From Ochotona curzoniae (Eukaryota; Chordata; Mammalia; Lagomorpha; Ochotonidae), in NCBI RefSeq assembly GCF_017591425.1, contig NW_024467106.1:27208501-27272500 (forward strand): DNA of 64,000 nucleotides, given 5' to 3'. The position numbers and the translations under genes were made by a program. Below, piece after piece: positions 34,340 through 45,775 of the stretch (positions within the stretch are counted from its first letter, which is position 1; the number at the start of each line of letters is the position of its first letter). The notes beneath the pieces were generated by a model. The model was not told where the DNA came from and did not search any database. It was given only the letters and a program-made list of their open reading frames with translations.

Positions 34340-34925
34340 ACTGTCATAAATCCACAATAATATAGACATGGAAACAACCCAAATGCCTATTGAAAGAGGA
34401 ATGAATAAAGAAACTCTGAAAAATCTACTCTGTGGAATACTACTCAGTCATTAAGAACAATGAAATTCTACCATTTGCAACAAAAGGGTCCCAACTGGAG
34501 ATCATTCTATTCAGTGAAATAAGCCAATTTCCAAAGGACAATTGGCATATGTTCTCTCTGATATAAGGCAACTTTCATGAAAAAATACAAGATAAAGAGA
34601 TATGTATGTAGACATGTGTCTACATATATTCTCCTAGAAGAACTGTAATGAATGAGACTCCAAAATCAAACTGTTTAATATACTTTAAACAGTTGGACAT
34701 TCTGCCACTGCTTATGCTGACAAATGCATGGTACATTTAAATAGCAGAATGTTGGACTTGTGACTGTTGCTGAAGGACTATACTACTGTATTAATATGAG
34801 GGGAAAACAGTGAGGGTGGGGGTGTATATGGAGGGAGAAAGGAGAGGTGAAGGAGAGAATCCTTATACCTATAAAATCGTATCATGGAAAATAATGTAAG
34901 CTTTAAAAAGGAAAGAAAAGAAAAA
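34340..34925 (+). mobile_element. L1 3' end (ORF2 tail plus 3' UTR)
   Basis: 'gacatggaaacaacccaaat', 'ctctgtggaatactactcag', 'attcagtgaaataagccaat', then a lagomorph-type 3' UTR with 'ggacattctgccactgctta', a G-rich tract (34799-34859), 'aaatcgtatcatggaaaata' and an A-rich tail to 34925. Dead, 5'-truncated. Confidence 0.9.
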
Positions 34926-35044
34926 AGTATTTGTTTATTTCTGAGATTTTCTATTTCTATTTCCTGACGAGTTGACCTTGTGAAATTGAAACTGTGGCTA
35001 GTGAAATGGTGACTGAGAGAGGCTGTGCGCATTGTTCTTTGGGC

Positions 35045-35125
35045 TTACTGCTGACACTTGTCTTCAGCATCTAAAACAGTGCCTGTTTGATAGGCACTCA
35101 ATGAATATGCGTTCACTAGGAATGG
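35045..35125 (+). repeat. L2 3' end
   Basis: 'cagcatctaaaacagtgcct' and 'gataggcactcaatgaatat' are the L2 3' terminus. Confidence 0.65.
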
Positions 35126-35214
35126 AACCAGATCAGACTGGAGGAAAAGCCAGGAGCCAGATCCTGTGAAGCCCTGTTGCTGTGTCATTGTTATCTAAAT
35201 CATGTGTTCTTTAT

Positions 35215-35475
35215 GATTGTATCCGGCATGCTCACACCCCTGTGCTTTGGTCAGGCATTTTCCTCTGCCTGTCGTGCTCTCCCTAACACTCTTCCATCAC
35301 CATCCATCCATGAAACACACATTAAACATGGCTTGTTGTTTGAGTGTCCACATACCGTTTACCTAACTTCTCTTTGAAATCTGATGGGTAGGATAAGTGT
35401 TTGACTGCTGTCCCCAGATAGACAGTTCCTAATGAGAGGGACTGAGTTGTATTCGTGCATAGCTTCTCTTCCAGC
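35215..35475 (+). repeat. L2 fragment
   Basis: 'ttttcctctgcctgtcgtgc' matches the L2 'ttccctctgcctggaatgc' region, then 'atgagagggactgagttgta' matches its 3' part. Confidence 0.6.
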
Positions 35476-35599
35476 GTACCACTTGAGTTAGCATAGCTCT
35501 CAAGACTATGTCTAATTGTGTAGCAAGAAGTTGGTCATCCAGGACAGCTAATCATCCAGACAAGGTCTAGCAGCTAAGTCAAAGTCATAATTGGAATTA

Positions 35600-35800
35600 A
35601 GGGGTCACATAATGAAGAACATGAACTCAGGTGCCTGAAGTTTGAATTTGGCTCCATAACTTGCTAGTGATTTGCCTGACTTCTTAAGGCTTCTGTTTCA
35701 TCATCCATAAAACAGCATCATCATTATTGTATGAGTCTTACTCTTATGTGTTTTATTAAATATATTGTATTTATTAGATAGATGTATTTAGAATAGTGCT
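35600..35800 (+). repeat. MIR copy
   Basis: 'gtttgaatttggctccataa', 'cttgctagtgatttgcctga' and 'cttctgtttcatcatccata' followed by 'aaac' give the MIR core in order. Confidence 0.8.
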
Positions 35801-36011
35801 GGGAACATGGAAATTACTATACACGTGTGTTATTTAAGTGAACAACATATGGTGTTGTCTATAGGCAGGGACCTCTTTGTCCAGGAGAGACTTCTGTGTT
35901 CAAGAGAAACCCAAACTTGGCAGAAGGGTAGAATCTGTAGATGTCCTTGGGCACATGGACAGCTGCTGGTGAGAATATCTGAAGGGTCAAAGCCCAATTC
36001 TAGTTAGAACT

Positions 36012-36120
36012 TCAGCTGTCATTTTACAGAAAGGAATACTGAGACCAGGTGAGACAACGTGTTCCTGGGCTCCTAACATAGCAGATGAATGCTGGTAACT
36101 CACAGCTCCAGATTAATGTT
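36012..36120 (-). repeat. MIR fragment
   Basis: 'tcattttacagaaaggaata' and 'ctgagaccaggtgagac' are the reversed MIR core. Confidence 0.7.
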
Positions 36121-37745
36121 CTCCCAGTGATTTCTCAGAACATATCATTGGGAGTCCATCATTTGCTGATTTATTTTATTTTAAAAATTTCTTTCTTGTT
36201 TATTCCAACCTTTGTTTTTCAGAGCTGTTGGGAAAGCTAACAAGAAGCATACAAAACAGAAAGGCAAACTAAGGGTTGAAAAAAATTAGCTTTGGGAAAG
36301 GTTCACCTTCAAATTAAAGGCCAGATATTGATGAGTTAGAAAAAGGCCAGCACAGGTGACAAACAGAGCACAAGGGTCTGCATGACTGCCATTCCTATGT
36401 GCAAATCAAGTTCTGAGTTTCCTGATGGACAAAGTGAAAAGAGGCACATGCATGGTCAGTCACATAGAAGAGAAAATCAAGGTGTCCTACTTCTTAGCCC
36501 AAACAGAAGTTCATTCTTTGTGCCAAACTGTTTTTTGATTATCTCCTTTCTTGTGCTCGGGGTCACCTTGGTTGATGAGTTGTCCAGATTTCTTCTCTTG
36601 AGGGAATTAAAATTCTGGATTTGCTTTTAGAATCTTAGATCCTCATTCAGACTCTGCTGTTGTGATGGGGTTTCCCCAGTCAGCTAAGAACTACATTTGT
36701 GATTCAACCTCTTAGAATTTCATGGTTTTGAGAGATCTTAAAGGTCATCAAGTCGAACATTTACATTCCACTAACCTTTCAATGTTTGGATCTCCTCTGC
36801 AACAACTCCATCAAGTGGCCATCAAGCTTTTGCTTGGATGCCTCTCATGACAAGGAACTCAGTGCCTTCTCACACGGGTCATTCTTTACTCCACTGAATT
36901 GATATCTGAGTCCTAAGTCGTACTTTTTGAAAGAGGCACTTCATCACAGAGGAAAGAAATCCAATCAAATTAGCCAGCAGGAAGAAACTCGTTGGGAATC
37001 CTTAGCTTCATTAGAAGTAGACTTTTGTTCAAATGAAGTGTTAAAATTAAAGCAGTATATATCTGAGTGGGGCCAATTGGCATGAACTCATCATAGCATA
37101 TGGTGTGCTTCCTTTTATATGCATGTTTAGCAGCTAGTGGGTACCAAACCTCACACAGCTCTCAATTGCTAGCACTAATGAAGGATCTGTTTGCCTTTGG
37201 GGATAAAGATGGTATCACTGATTCACAGTTGTTTTTCCAGGAGTGAAGAACAGATTTTACTTCCTCATTGACATTCCTATGCTTAGTCCTTTTTCATCTC
37301 TACTACGGGCTGCCCTAGTTCAGACCTCACTGACTCTTGCAAGGGCTGATCAGGTTATAATAGTGCATCCTCGGCTCCCGTACCGCCACTCTGATCTAAA
37401 CTCCCATGGCTAGACTAATTTTCATAAGGCACAAAGGCAGCGTATTCCAGTTTAGCATCATTCAGGGGCTCCTGTGAGGAATGCAGGCTTCTTAAGTTGT
37501 AAGGGGTCGGAGGGTCACTGTGATCAGGGAACTGAACAAAACTAACTGTGCCTCTTTCAAGGACAGCTGAGGCCCCAGAGGAATGTTTAAAGCCTTTTGG
37601 AACAATAGCTCACATTCACCTAATTATAAAAGGCTGGTGCCAGAGTCCTGCAGTTGGTCAAGACCATCTCCACAACAGAGAGCATGGAGGAGAAGACCAC
37701 ATGATCCAGTCCCACATGTGTGTATCCTGGTTGGGGTGGAGGGGG
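36121..37745. other. Mostly unique sequence
   Basis: A stretch at 36715-36910 ('gagagatcttaaaggtcatc', 'gaactcagtgccttctcaca') has the worn look of an ancient interspersed repeat I cannot name. The rest is unremarkable. The 103-codon frame at 37548-37859 overlaps a MIR scrap and two antisense frames. Confidence 0.45.
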
Positions 37746-37805
37746 AATACTTTGGCTGGGCCTCAGTTTCCTCCTTTGCATAATCATAGTATGGATGATC
37801 CTGTC
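37746..37805 (+). repeat. MIR core scrap
   Basis: 'gggcctcagtttcctccttt' followed by 'gcataatcatagt' is the MIR 'cctcagtttcctcatctgtaaaatg' block. Confidence 0.55.
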
Positions 37806-38640
37806 TTGCCTCCTTGGGGTCCAGTGCTGATGGCCATGCCAAGAAGGCCTAATGAATAGTAGTGAGGTACTCTGCAGCATGAGGTGTTGGGGGGCTGTGC
37901 GAAGCTTGGGGCCAGGACTGCATTACCTACTGAATTGTTCAGGGAGCTTGGCATGCAACCTTTCCATACTGGAGAAAAACTTCATATCTCAGGAAAGTGA
38001 ATGAGTTGACTGAACAGAGACAGCTGTTCTTCATGTCTACCATTGGGAGAACTTGTTCCTGGGAGATGAGTCCTGATGGTTCACAACCCACCAGCCCTGC
38101 TGAAAGCATTCCAGAGTCTAGAGCAGATTGGCCTTCAAATTCTAATTCCAGCTCTTGCCTCCTGGCAAACACCTCCACTAGCTCACTCTTAGGGAAATGT
38201 CTCCTTCTTCCATGTAAACCCAGAGCTGTGCACTGTCACCCTGTGGTAATGGGCTGTGCCTATCTCATCACCCATGTTGGCCCTGGGTCTTAAAACATGT
38301 CACTTCATCAAGTCTTGCTCTGCCCCTCATCTCCCTTAGAAAGCATAAAATCCATGTTGATAATTAGTTATGGGGCTAAATGAAAATATTTTGTGATTCA
38401 TATGTTAGTGCTGTCAAAGTAAAAAAGAAATCATTCTTATCTATCATAACCATAAGTGATGCAGATCAGTCAATGGTCTTAATTAATAAACTTCCTTCTG
38501 AAGGTATTTATCATAAATGAGGAACAGGAATATTCGAGTCAATTTCATTCTCTCAAGCAGCCTTAGCTCCATCTGAATCAATGTTGTAGGGGCAATTCAT
38601 TTGGGAAGGTGGGGAGGAATTTGGTAAATGCTTAGGAAAA
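37806..38640. other. Unique sequence, AT-rich right half
   Basis: No repeat recognised. 38340-38640 is AT-rich with homeodomain-like words ('ttaattaataaac') and no long frame. Confidence 0.45.
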
Positions 38641-38641
38641 T

Positions 38642-39150
38642 ACTTTACTTCAATGACATCTTTGCGGCATTCTCTTTCCCAAGTTTTAGCTTAAATGGGA
38701 TAGGCAATCTCTGAACATGTGAGTGAACTTTTCCATTTCTTCCATCATCACTTGGGATTTCAAAGCTCCGCTTGATTCCACGTAGTAGACGGATAGGATG
38801 CCCTCTACAGAACAAATTTATATTCATCATCTTTTTAAAAAAATGTTTGCAGAAATGCATAACTTTAACTAGCACCCCTGAATTACAGATGAAGAACTTA
38901 TATTTTCTTACTACAAAAGAGAGTAGATTAAAAGTTTTATCAAGTAAATATTTTTTGTGAATATCTTTGTCTTGAATGCCCATGTCTGCTATCATAGCAT
39001 GGAAACAGAAATAGTCTGAATAAACGAATGTCATGGCTGTGTCCCAGTAAAAGCTGGTTGACAAAACCAGGTAGTGGTAGTGGTGGTGGCAATACTGAAG
39101 GATCTCTGGTGAGGAGGTCGTACTTCTGGTAAAAAGAAAACCTCAATTAG
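38642..39150 (-). other. AT-rich unique block with a long stop-free frame and an acceptor-like site; candidate exon only
   Basis: On the minus strand one frame is free of stops from about 39143 down to the TAA at 38642-38644 (about 165 codons). It holds a good acceptor-like word ('ttttctttttaccag', ending at 39126). I recognise no domain or family in the translation. Codon use is AT-driven, no donor or poly(A) signal stands out downstream, and the acceptor-compatible alternative frame (proline-rich, ending about 38940) is just as plausible. One frame of this length is expected by chance in 64 kb. Could also be a conserved non-coding element. Confidence 0.15.
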
Positions 39151-39164
39151 GGCATCTGTCACAG

Positions 39165-39375
39165 CCTCAGTATTACTGAGCATCTATTCTGTGTCTGGCA
39201 CTGTAAGGAATACACAGGTAAAGCAGGAGCTCTTGATCTCCTGAGAGAAATAACTGTGAATTCACTGACTGTGATAAAAAGCCCCAAGGTGCTTGGCGCC
39301 ATTGGAGGAGGCAGGTGAGACTGAAAACTCAGTTTCTGGAGGTATTAAGAAGCCCTCCTGGTCTTGGAAGATCAT
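39165..39375 (-). repeat. L2 3' region, antisense
   Basis: 'ctgagcatctattctgtgtc' and 'tggcactgtaaggaatacac' give the reversed L2 3' end, then 'aaagcaggagctcttgatct' follows in order. Confidence 0.65.
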
Positions 39376-39859
39376 TTAGGACAGAACATGAAACCCTGCA
39401 GGTGGGACCTGGGATGCATGGTTGTTAAAGCGTCAGTGTGATCATGAGTCTTCTTCTCATTTTGCTGTACCAACCAAAAATCCAGTCTCCATTGGTGACC
39501 AAGAGAAAGCCTTCATTGAACCCATGTGATCTCCAGAGGCCTTTGGATGTCTCCAAAGGCCTATGGAAAGGACAGATCCAAAGCCTTGCAAGAACCGGTG
39601 GGAGTAAAACAGGTGATCATAGACAGGAAAAAAGGAAAAATTGGAGGAGAAGGTGTCCTACATCACTGAGTGTTAACAAGAGGACAGTTCCCAGGCAGTG
39701 GCTGTGTGGAGTTTTCAGTTGCTGTGCTGTGGCTACAGTTTCCAGGCTCTGGGACTCTGGCAAGCAGGAACACTGCACAGTTACAATAAGGGTCATCTGA
39801 CCTTGTGACTGTGCCTGTGGTGCTCTGGGAACACTTGAATTATCTGTGACACATCACAA
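39376..39859. other. Unique sequence
   Basis: A 120-codon frame (39438-39800) is basic in composition but has no recognised motif and no splice signals around it. Confidence 0.4.
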
Positions 39860-40005
39860 TAAATTCTACCAGGTTAGTATTGTCATCCCCATCAGGGCTC
39901 AGGATTACGCTCCTCCATGCGTGCGGTAATTTGAAGGTAGCTCTGTGACCTCAAAGCCAAGATTTCTTACTGTATTATGATGCCCAATAGGACATATCCA
40001 GGGTT
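39860..40005 (-). repeat. MIR fragment
   Basis: 'ggttagtattgtcatcccca' then 'ggtagctctgtgacctcaaa' resembles the reversed MIR 3' half and core, decayed. Confidence 0.5.
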
Positions 40006-40069
40006 GGAAATAGAAGAAAAAGAGAGCAAGAAAACATAGATCAGAGTTAGTATTAGTGGTATAGGAGAT

Positions 40070-40372
40070 ATCACTAGCAATGCTGGTACCCCATATTACA
40101 GTGGTAATTTGAGTCCCAGCTGCTCTGTTTCTGACCTAGCCTCCAGCAGAAGATGGACAAGTACCTGGGTTCTTATCGCCCATGTGGCAGACAAGGATGG
40201 AGTTCCTGGTTTCAGCCTGGCCTAGATGTAGCTATTGGTAGTATTTGAGGGGTGAGTCAACAGACGGAAGATTTGTTCCATTAATTCTTTCTGTACCTTC
40301 CATCTCCACATTTATCTCTCACTTTCTGTCACTCTACATTTCACATCAATAAATAACTTTTTAAAAAGCAAA
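40070..40372 (+). mobile_element. C-SINE, older subfamily
   Basis: Sense copy: 'gtaatttgagtcccagctgc', 'gtggcagacaaggatggagt', 'ggtgagtcaacagacggaag', ending 'atcaataaataactttttaa'. Confidence 0.88.
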
Positions 40373-41384
40373 AATATGATTTATAATGCTAATCAGGAAA
40401 AGCCACCATTGTAGATTTAAGCCTCAAGTGAGTGCTAGGGGAAGAGGATTCTTAACTTGCTGGAAGCGCTAGGTTCCCATAGAAGATGCTTCACTCCTCA
40501 AGCTTGTTAAGGGCACCAAGGGTGCTCCACCTCCAGCTCTTACTCGCAGTTTCCCTACCCACGGAGCTGGCAGCTGGCTGGCTGGGGAAAGCTTCAAGGT
40601 TCTCCCTGCTTGCCTCCAGCTCTCACTTCCTGCCTACTAGCCTACTCTCTGACTTCTAGCTTTTTCCAGTCAGCTCCTTGAGCCTTGGGCTTCATGGTTT
40701 CTTCAGGCAGTGTTTCACAGCATCCACAACCAGGTGTTGGTGGCTCTCAGCCAGGACTCCCTGCCTAGACTTTACCCTCAACAAATAGCCTCCCAGGCTT
40801 GTTTTTAACCTCATCTCCCTGTGAGGGTGACACATACAGCCTCTAGGAGCCACTGCCCAGCCTGCAAGGACACTCAGCACATGACTGAGGAATCGTGTCT
40901 CAGTCGGGACCAGAGCCCTGATACCAACATTCACAGATCGATACTTTCAGAAACATGGGTTCCAGGGTTGTTTCAGAAGAGTAAACAAATATACATGGCC
41001 TTGTGTATGTGGTTTCAGAGCTGTGATTTTTAAAAGCAAATGTTTGATATGCTACATTTGATTTGGCTCTGTTTTGTATGTTCATTTTAAGTACCTAAAA
41101 ATCCTCAAACATGACTCTGTTCAGGATTTTCTGAACCTCTAAGATGCCCTGGTTTGTACCCTACAGTCCAGATCCCTGGGAACAGGGATCGGAGGAGAAT
41201 TCTACCACTTGTTTTCTGTCCAGATACCAATTTAACAGAGCAGCTCTCTGCTCAGTGTCCCAAGTTAGAACTCCCTCTGCAGTCAGTGCTTCTGCCCACA
41301 CTGCCTCTGCCTTCATCTGGTCTTCTTCATCGTTCATTTGGACTGTTATTTAAACATTCTGGAACGTGATCTTTCTGTTACCAG
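40373..41384. other. Unique sequence
   Basis: GC-richer at 40.5-40.95 kb, without CpG clustering. No repeat or exon recognised. Confidence 0.45.
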
Positions 41385-41580
41385 TTTCCTCCCCTCCACT
41401 CCATTTTCCACACTGCTCTTAGAGTGATCTCTATAAAAAGCAGATCTAATCATGTTCTTCCTGGCTGAAAAATCTCAGTGCCTCAATTTAACCCCTAGCG
41501 TGGTTAGGGTGGGGCCTTGGCTGCTGTCATTCTCTCTCATAAGAATACTCACTGGGCACAGCATCTTCCAGCCCCAGGGA
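41385..41580 (+). repeat. L2 fragment
   Basis: 'ttagagtgatctctataaaa', 'agcagatctaatcatgttct' and 'aaatctcagtgcctcaattt' follow L2 (cagagtgatctttctaaaacacaaatctgatcatgtcactcc). Confidence 0.75.
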
Positions 41581-42120
41581 AGAGAGGAAACAAAGACCAG
41601 TTCCCTCCTGATGTCCCTTTCCTGCTCTCCACCCAACTGGCCTTCCCCAGACACATCAGTTGAGCAATGGAGGGGTCATTCTGTGAGGATCCTCACCAGG
41701 TCTAGGAAGGGGCATACCTTATCAAGATGCAACATGTAAATACCTGTATGCATTGCTTTTATGTGCTGCAAGAAAAGTCCTTAGACCTAAAGAAGGCCTT
41801 AGACAGCCCAAGTAGGTGTATGTCCATTAAGCCCCTTTACCCCATGGGAGCTTCTCAGTTCCTTAGTGTGAGGGTCTTTGCTTCAGACGTTTGGCAAGAG
41901 ACACTCCTGCCCTTGCTTTGTCTGCATCTCATAAGCTCACACAATGGGATTCAGTGATGTGGGCAGCACAGGGCCCCCAATGAGAGCTGAGGCTTTGCTG
42001 TCCTGCCCCTGGTCCACCAGAGCTCCAGCGAGAGCTGCAACAAACATCTTCCCCTCATTTCTAAGAGGCAAGCACCTGTCATCCAGGCCAGCAGTGGGGT
42101 GTACCTGAGGGGACCTTCTC
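41581..42120. other. Unique sequence
   Basis: Nothing recognised. Confidence 0.45.
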
Positions 42121-42398
42121 GGATTTGACAGAGAAACGGAATGAGGAGGTTCATTTGCCAGATGGTGCAGTGGCTGGAGCTGAACTGATTTGAAGCCAGG
42201 AACTAGGAGCTTCTTACAGATCTCCCACATGGGCATAGGGGCTCAAGGACTTCAGCCATCCTCCACTGCTTTTCCCAGCCATAAACAGGGAGCTGGATTG
42301 GAAGAGTGGAGCATAGGGATTTGAATCCACACCCAAATGGGATGTCAGCACTAAAGGTGAAGGATTAGCTAGTCATGCCACAGTACTGTCCCCAAGAA
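42121..42398 (-). mobile_element. C-SINE, antisense
   Basis: Starts inside the pyrimidine tail ('ttgacagagaaacggaatga'). Body words are 'agatctcccacatgggcata', 'ataaacagggagctggattg' and 'ggatttgaatccacacccaa', and the reversed head ends at 'gtactgtcccca'. The A-tail end is missing, so the copy is truncated at its 3' side. Confidence 0.88.
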
Positions 42399-42549
42399 CA
42401 TATTTTGACCTTTCCCCCTCCAGAGACTTCACGATTGTTCTTAGCTTGTCTTATAAAAGAAGAGAAATATGGTTTTCATATACATGTGATGGAAAGGGCG
42501 ATAGATGTGTTGTTAGTGTACTGTGGTTCATTCTGAACTTCTGCCTCCA

Positions 42550-42860
42550 TGAACTCTACCGTATGTATGAGTTTACTCTAGCTGCTGTAACAAATCCCTA
42601 CCAACTTGGCTTAGACAAGAATTCTGTTCTCTATCCATCCTGGAAGCCAGAAGTTGACCATCAGGGTTATAGGGCCACATTCCCTCTGCAGATTCTATGG
42701 GAGAATCCTTCCTTATCTCTTGCACGATCCCTTGGTCAGAGCAGTATCCCTCCAGCCTCTGCCTCTGTCTTCACCTGACCTTCATTCCCTTCTCTTCCAG
42801 CTCATGTCCTCCTCCTTGCTTTCCATCCATCTATCTTTGGAGATCATCAGAGAATCAACA
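42550..42860 (-). mobile_element. ERVL-MaLR LTR (MLT1-like), antisense
   Basis: 'ctagctgctgtaacaaatcc' and 'ctaccaacttggctta' are the reversed MLT1 3' end. 'cctggaagccagaagttgac' and 'agcctctgcctctgtcttca' follow in the expected order. Confidence 0.8.
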
Positions 42861-42984
42861 CATTTTTGAGGAATCCAAGGGGGATGCCAAACTTTGTAAA
42901 AGGCCAGAGAGATCTTCCTGCCCCTGTATGCATTTAAGAGTATCACATATCTCAAGAATTGTGGAAATTCACATCAGACATCAA

Positions 42985-43112
42985 TATGCTATAGTAAAGT
43001 TCAGAGAAATCTATAGGCACTCCTAGGAAGAGGTGACACTGTAGCAGGGTCTTAAGGATTAGAAGGCCAACTCAAAGAGAGAAAGAGCATTCTAGCAGAG
43101 GGAAGAATCTTT
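42985..43112 (-). repeat. L2 fragment, antisense
   Basis: 'gcagggtcttaaggattaga' and 'agagcattctagcagaggga' match the reversed L2 wording (gagctgaaggatgaataggag...gggcattccaggcagaggga). Confidence 0.55.
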
Positions 43113-43115
43113 TGT

Positions 43116-43449
43116 TCTTAAACTTAAAAAGTATTTTATTTCATTTGAAAGGCAAAGATACAGAAAGAGGAAGACACACGGGCGAGGATAGGGGGAGAGA
43201 AAGGAGAAACAGAGAGAAAAAATACATCTACTACCCAGTTCCCAAATATCCACAGCAACTTGGGCTGGACCAGACCAAAACCAGAAGCCTGGAACTCCGC
43301 ACAGATATTTGGTCACACCATGTGACCAAATATTTGAGTCACCATTGGCTTGCCTTCAAAATGTGAGCCAGACTCAACCCCAGGGATTCCAATGTAAAAT
43401 ATAAGTATCCCACATGGCAACTTAACCACTGTGCCAAACACTCACCCTT
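43116..43449 (-). mobile_element. C-SINE, antisense, carrying a perfect hairpin
   Basis: From 'ttttatttcatttgaaaggc' through 'caacttgggctggaccagac' to the reversed head 'ccactgtgccaaacactcac'. At 43305-43333 the expected 'tctcccatgtgggtg...' wording is replaced by a 13-base perfect inverted repeat with a 3-base loop. Confidence 0.9.
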
Positions 43450-44064
43450 AGATAAGATTCTTTTCAGAATATAAATTCAAGGTGAGTGTCCTGGTGGACC
43501 TAAGTAATAACGAAGTGGCTAAGAAATGGGCCCAGAGAGATAGGATGGAACTTGAATCAATGACACACTTGATTGCTGCTAACCAAAATCAGGGTTTATT
43601 GGATTCTGAAACTGGGAAGCTCAGAGGTAGCACAGAGGTCAGAATTGGCATAGTTCAGTGGTCCAGTGATCTCTTGTAGTCTGTCATCTTTGTGATTTAC
43701 TCCTCTGCTGTCTGCAAGGTTTGTATCATTCTAGTGATCCCTATCTAGAAGATGGCTGTATGAATTCCTCCCATGGTTATGCTTTTGCTTGGAGGCCAGG
43801 ATTCAATCCAGGGATGGACAGAAAAGGTTACTTCTCAGGGTTCTTTTTAAGGGTTAATATGGTTTCTTTCACAGAAATTTCTCACATGAATATTTTTGCT
43901 AACCAGAATCAGATCATAGAGTTATCCCTAGACCTATATCTGTGGCTAGAGGATTTCTATGCTCTTTGCAATAACAAAGTCACAAGTCACTAGTTTGGAA
44001 CTAGAGTTGGCTTTCTCTAAAACACCTGGACTGCTAAGTTAATAAAAACCAGTGCAGTTACCAA
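43450..44064. other. Unique sequence
   Basis: Nothing recognised. Frames of 65-90 codons lack known motifs. Confidence 0.45.
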
Positions 44065-44412
44065 GAGAATGGGAAGGGCCTGGCATGGCAGCCTAGCGGC
44101 TAAGGTCTTCACCTTACCAGCACCAGGATCCCACTTGAGCACCGGTTCTGATCCCGGCAGCTCTGCTTTCCACCCAATTCTCTGCTTGTGGCCTGGGAGG
44201 AAAGTGGAGGACTGCTCAAAGCTTTGGGACCCTGCACCCACGTAGGAGAGCTGGAGGAGGCTCATGGCTCCTGACTTTGGATCAGCAAGGCTCTGGCTGT
44301 TGTGGCTACTGGGGGAGTAAATCAATGGATGGAAGATCTTCCCCTGTGTCTCTCCTCTCTGTACATCTACCTTTCCAATAAATATAGGGAAAAAAGGAGA
44401 GTGAATGGGAAG
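44065..44412 (+). mobile_element. C-SINE, younger pika-type, with target-site duplication
   Basis: Body about 44077-44395: head 'catggcagcctagcggctaa', 'accggttctgatcccggcag', 'tttccaataaatataggg'. It is flanked by 'gagaatgggaag' (44065-44076) and 'gagtgaatgggaag' (44399-44412). The window's longest frame (177 codons, minus strand, 44017-44550) runs through it and is an artefact. Confidence 0.93.
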
Positions 44413-44899
44413 TGGATGTTGGGAGGTAAGATAGCTATGACATAGAATCTGTAGATTCCAGATTCCTTTGCGGGAAGTTTCACATGAGATCAAGCATCTG
44501 CCAACAGGAGCAGGTGTGAGCCAAACAGAGTGTTGACCGTGTGTGGACAAATGGACTCTGCTAATGGAGATAGCAGGAAAAAATTGCTTGTTCTGGGGCA
44601 GCTGTAATAGGGTTCCCAGCTCTAATTAGGCTGGACCTCTTCACATGGAGTGGTTAGGAATGACTGTAGGTCATGTTGTTCTGATGTTTGTTGTGTCTGC
44701 CTATGGAAATATCCAAGGATAGTTCTGGGTTCACAGATAATATCCTTTCGAAAAGCCTATTGTTTCAACTGCCTACTAAGGTCACAAATTGCTTTTATTG
44801 TACCAAATCCACTGGCCACTTTTCCTTTCTTCTTTTTTTTTTCTTTGACTCAATTGCATGGCAACGTTTAAAACAGTTCATCTCTCCCTTCTCAAACAG
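44413..44899. other. Unique sequence
   Basis: No repeat recognised. Confidence 0.45.
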
Positions 44900-45775
44900 G
44901 CTCTCCTCTCATCTCAGTAGGTGTCACTGTCCTGGTTTTCCTCCCATCTCTCTAGCCAGTCTTCCTTATCATCCTTTACTGGTTACTTCTGGTTACTGGT
45001 TACTTCTCTTTTCTCTTTATATTTTCTAGTAGGAGTCACACAGCTTTAAGCAACCAGTATACAAGAGCCAACGACTCTCAAATTTGTATTTTTAGTGAAA
45101 GATTCTTGAATGCCTATCTTCAACTCAAAAATTTCTGTTTATCTCTGGATTTGTGTACCTAATAATCGACTTGACTCTTTCATTTGGTTGCCTAGTGGGT
45201 ATTTTCAGAAGCAGCATATTCAAAGTAAGATACCTTCTCTTCTGCGAAGCTAATTGTAGAGAAACCCCAATGGGTACCACAATCCACTCAATTAATCAAG
45301 TCCCAAATTAGTCCTTCCTAACTCCTCAAGTCAGAAAGTACTATCAGCTCTACCTCAAACAGAAGTCTTGAACCTATCATTTTATTTCATTTTATTGCAG
45401 TCTGGCCCTGCCTTCTACCTTTCAGCCCCCTGGGCCTTCTTATGTTCCAATCTTATTTCTGTCTTCACAATCTCCTCTTTCCTTTGTCTGGAATGCTCGG
45501 ATCCTGGCAGAGCCAGTTTCCTTCTAATCCCTAAGATCTCAGTTCAAGTAAGGATCACCCATTCAAGTCACTTCCTACCCAGTGCCACCACCAGCATGTT
45601 TAGGCTTCTTCCTGTCTGAAATAATATTTGTTGTCCTTTTCGGTGTCTCCATCTGTCTCCAAACAAAAGCAGGCAATGTGCAGCTTTGATCCCAGCGATA
45701 CTCACCGTACCTAGAAAATGGCTTGGCACCTCCGAGCTTGCAGAATGAATGAGTGTATATTTTAGAAAAGTCATC
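44900..45775 (+). repeat. Long L2 remnant (ORF2 3' part to 3' end)
   Basis: Non-LTR retrotransposon fossil. 'aacgactctcaaatttgtat' and 'gaatgcctatcttcaactca' match L2 ORF2 wording. 'ctttgtctggaatgctcgga' and 'ctgtctgaaataatatttg' follow, and the 3' end is at 45700-45755 ('gtacctagaaaatggcttgg' to 'cagaatgaatgagtg'). Frames are long dead. A 17-base tandem duplication lies at 44978-45007. Confidence 0.75.

Noticed and set aside
36715..36910. Stretch with a worn ancient-repeat look
   Set aside because: I could not match it to a named family with confidence, so it is only mentioned in the unique-sequence entry.
39438..39800. 120-codon basic open frame
   Set aside because: No family resemblance, no exon signals, and it begins next to L2 fossil sequence.
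44017..44550. Longest open frame in the window (177 codons, minus strand)
   Set aside because: It runs through a C-SINE and its flanks; the translated middle part is reversed SINE sequence seen in other copies.
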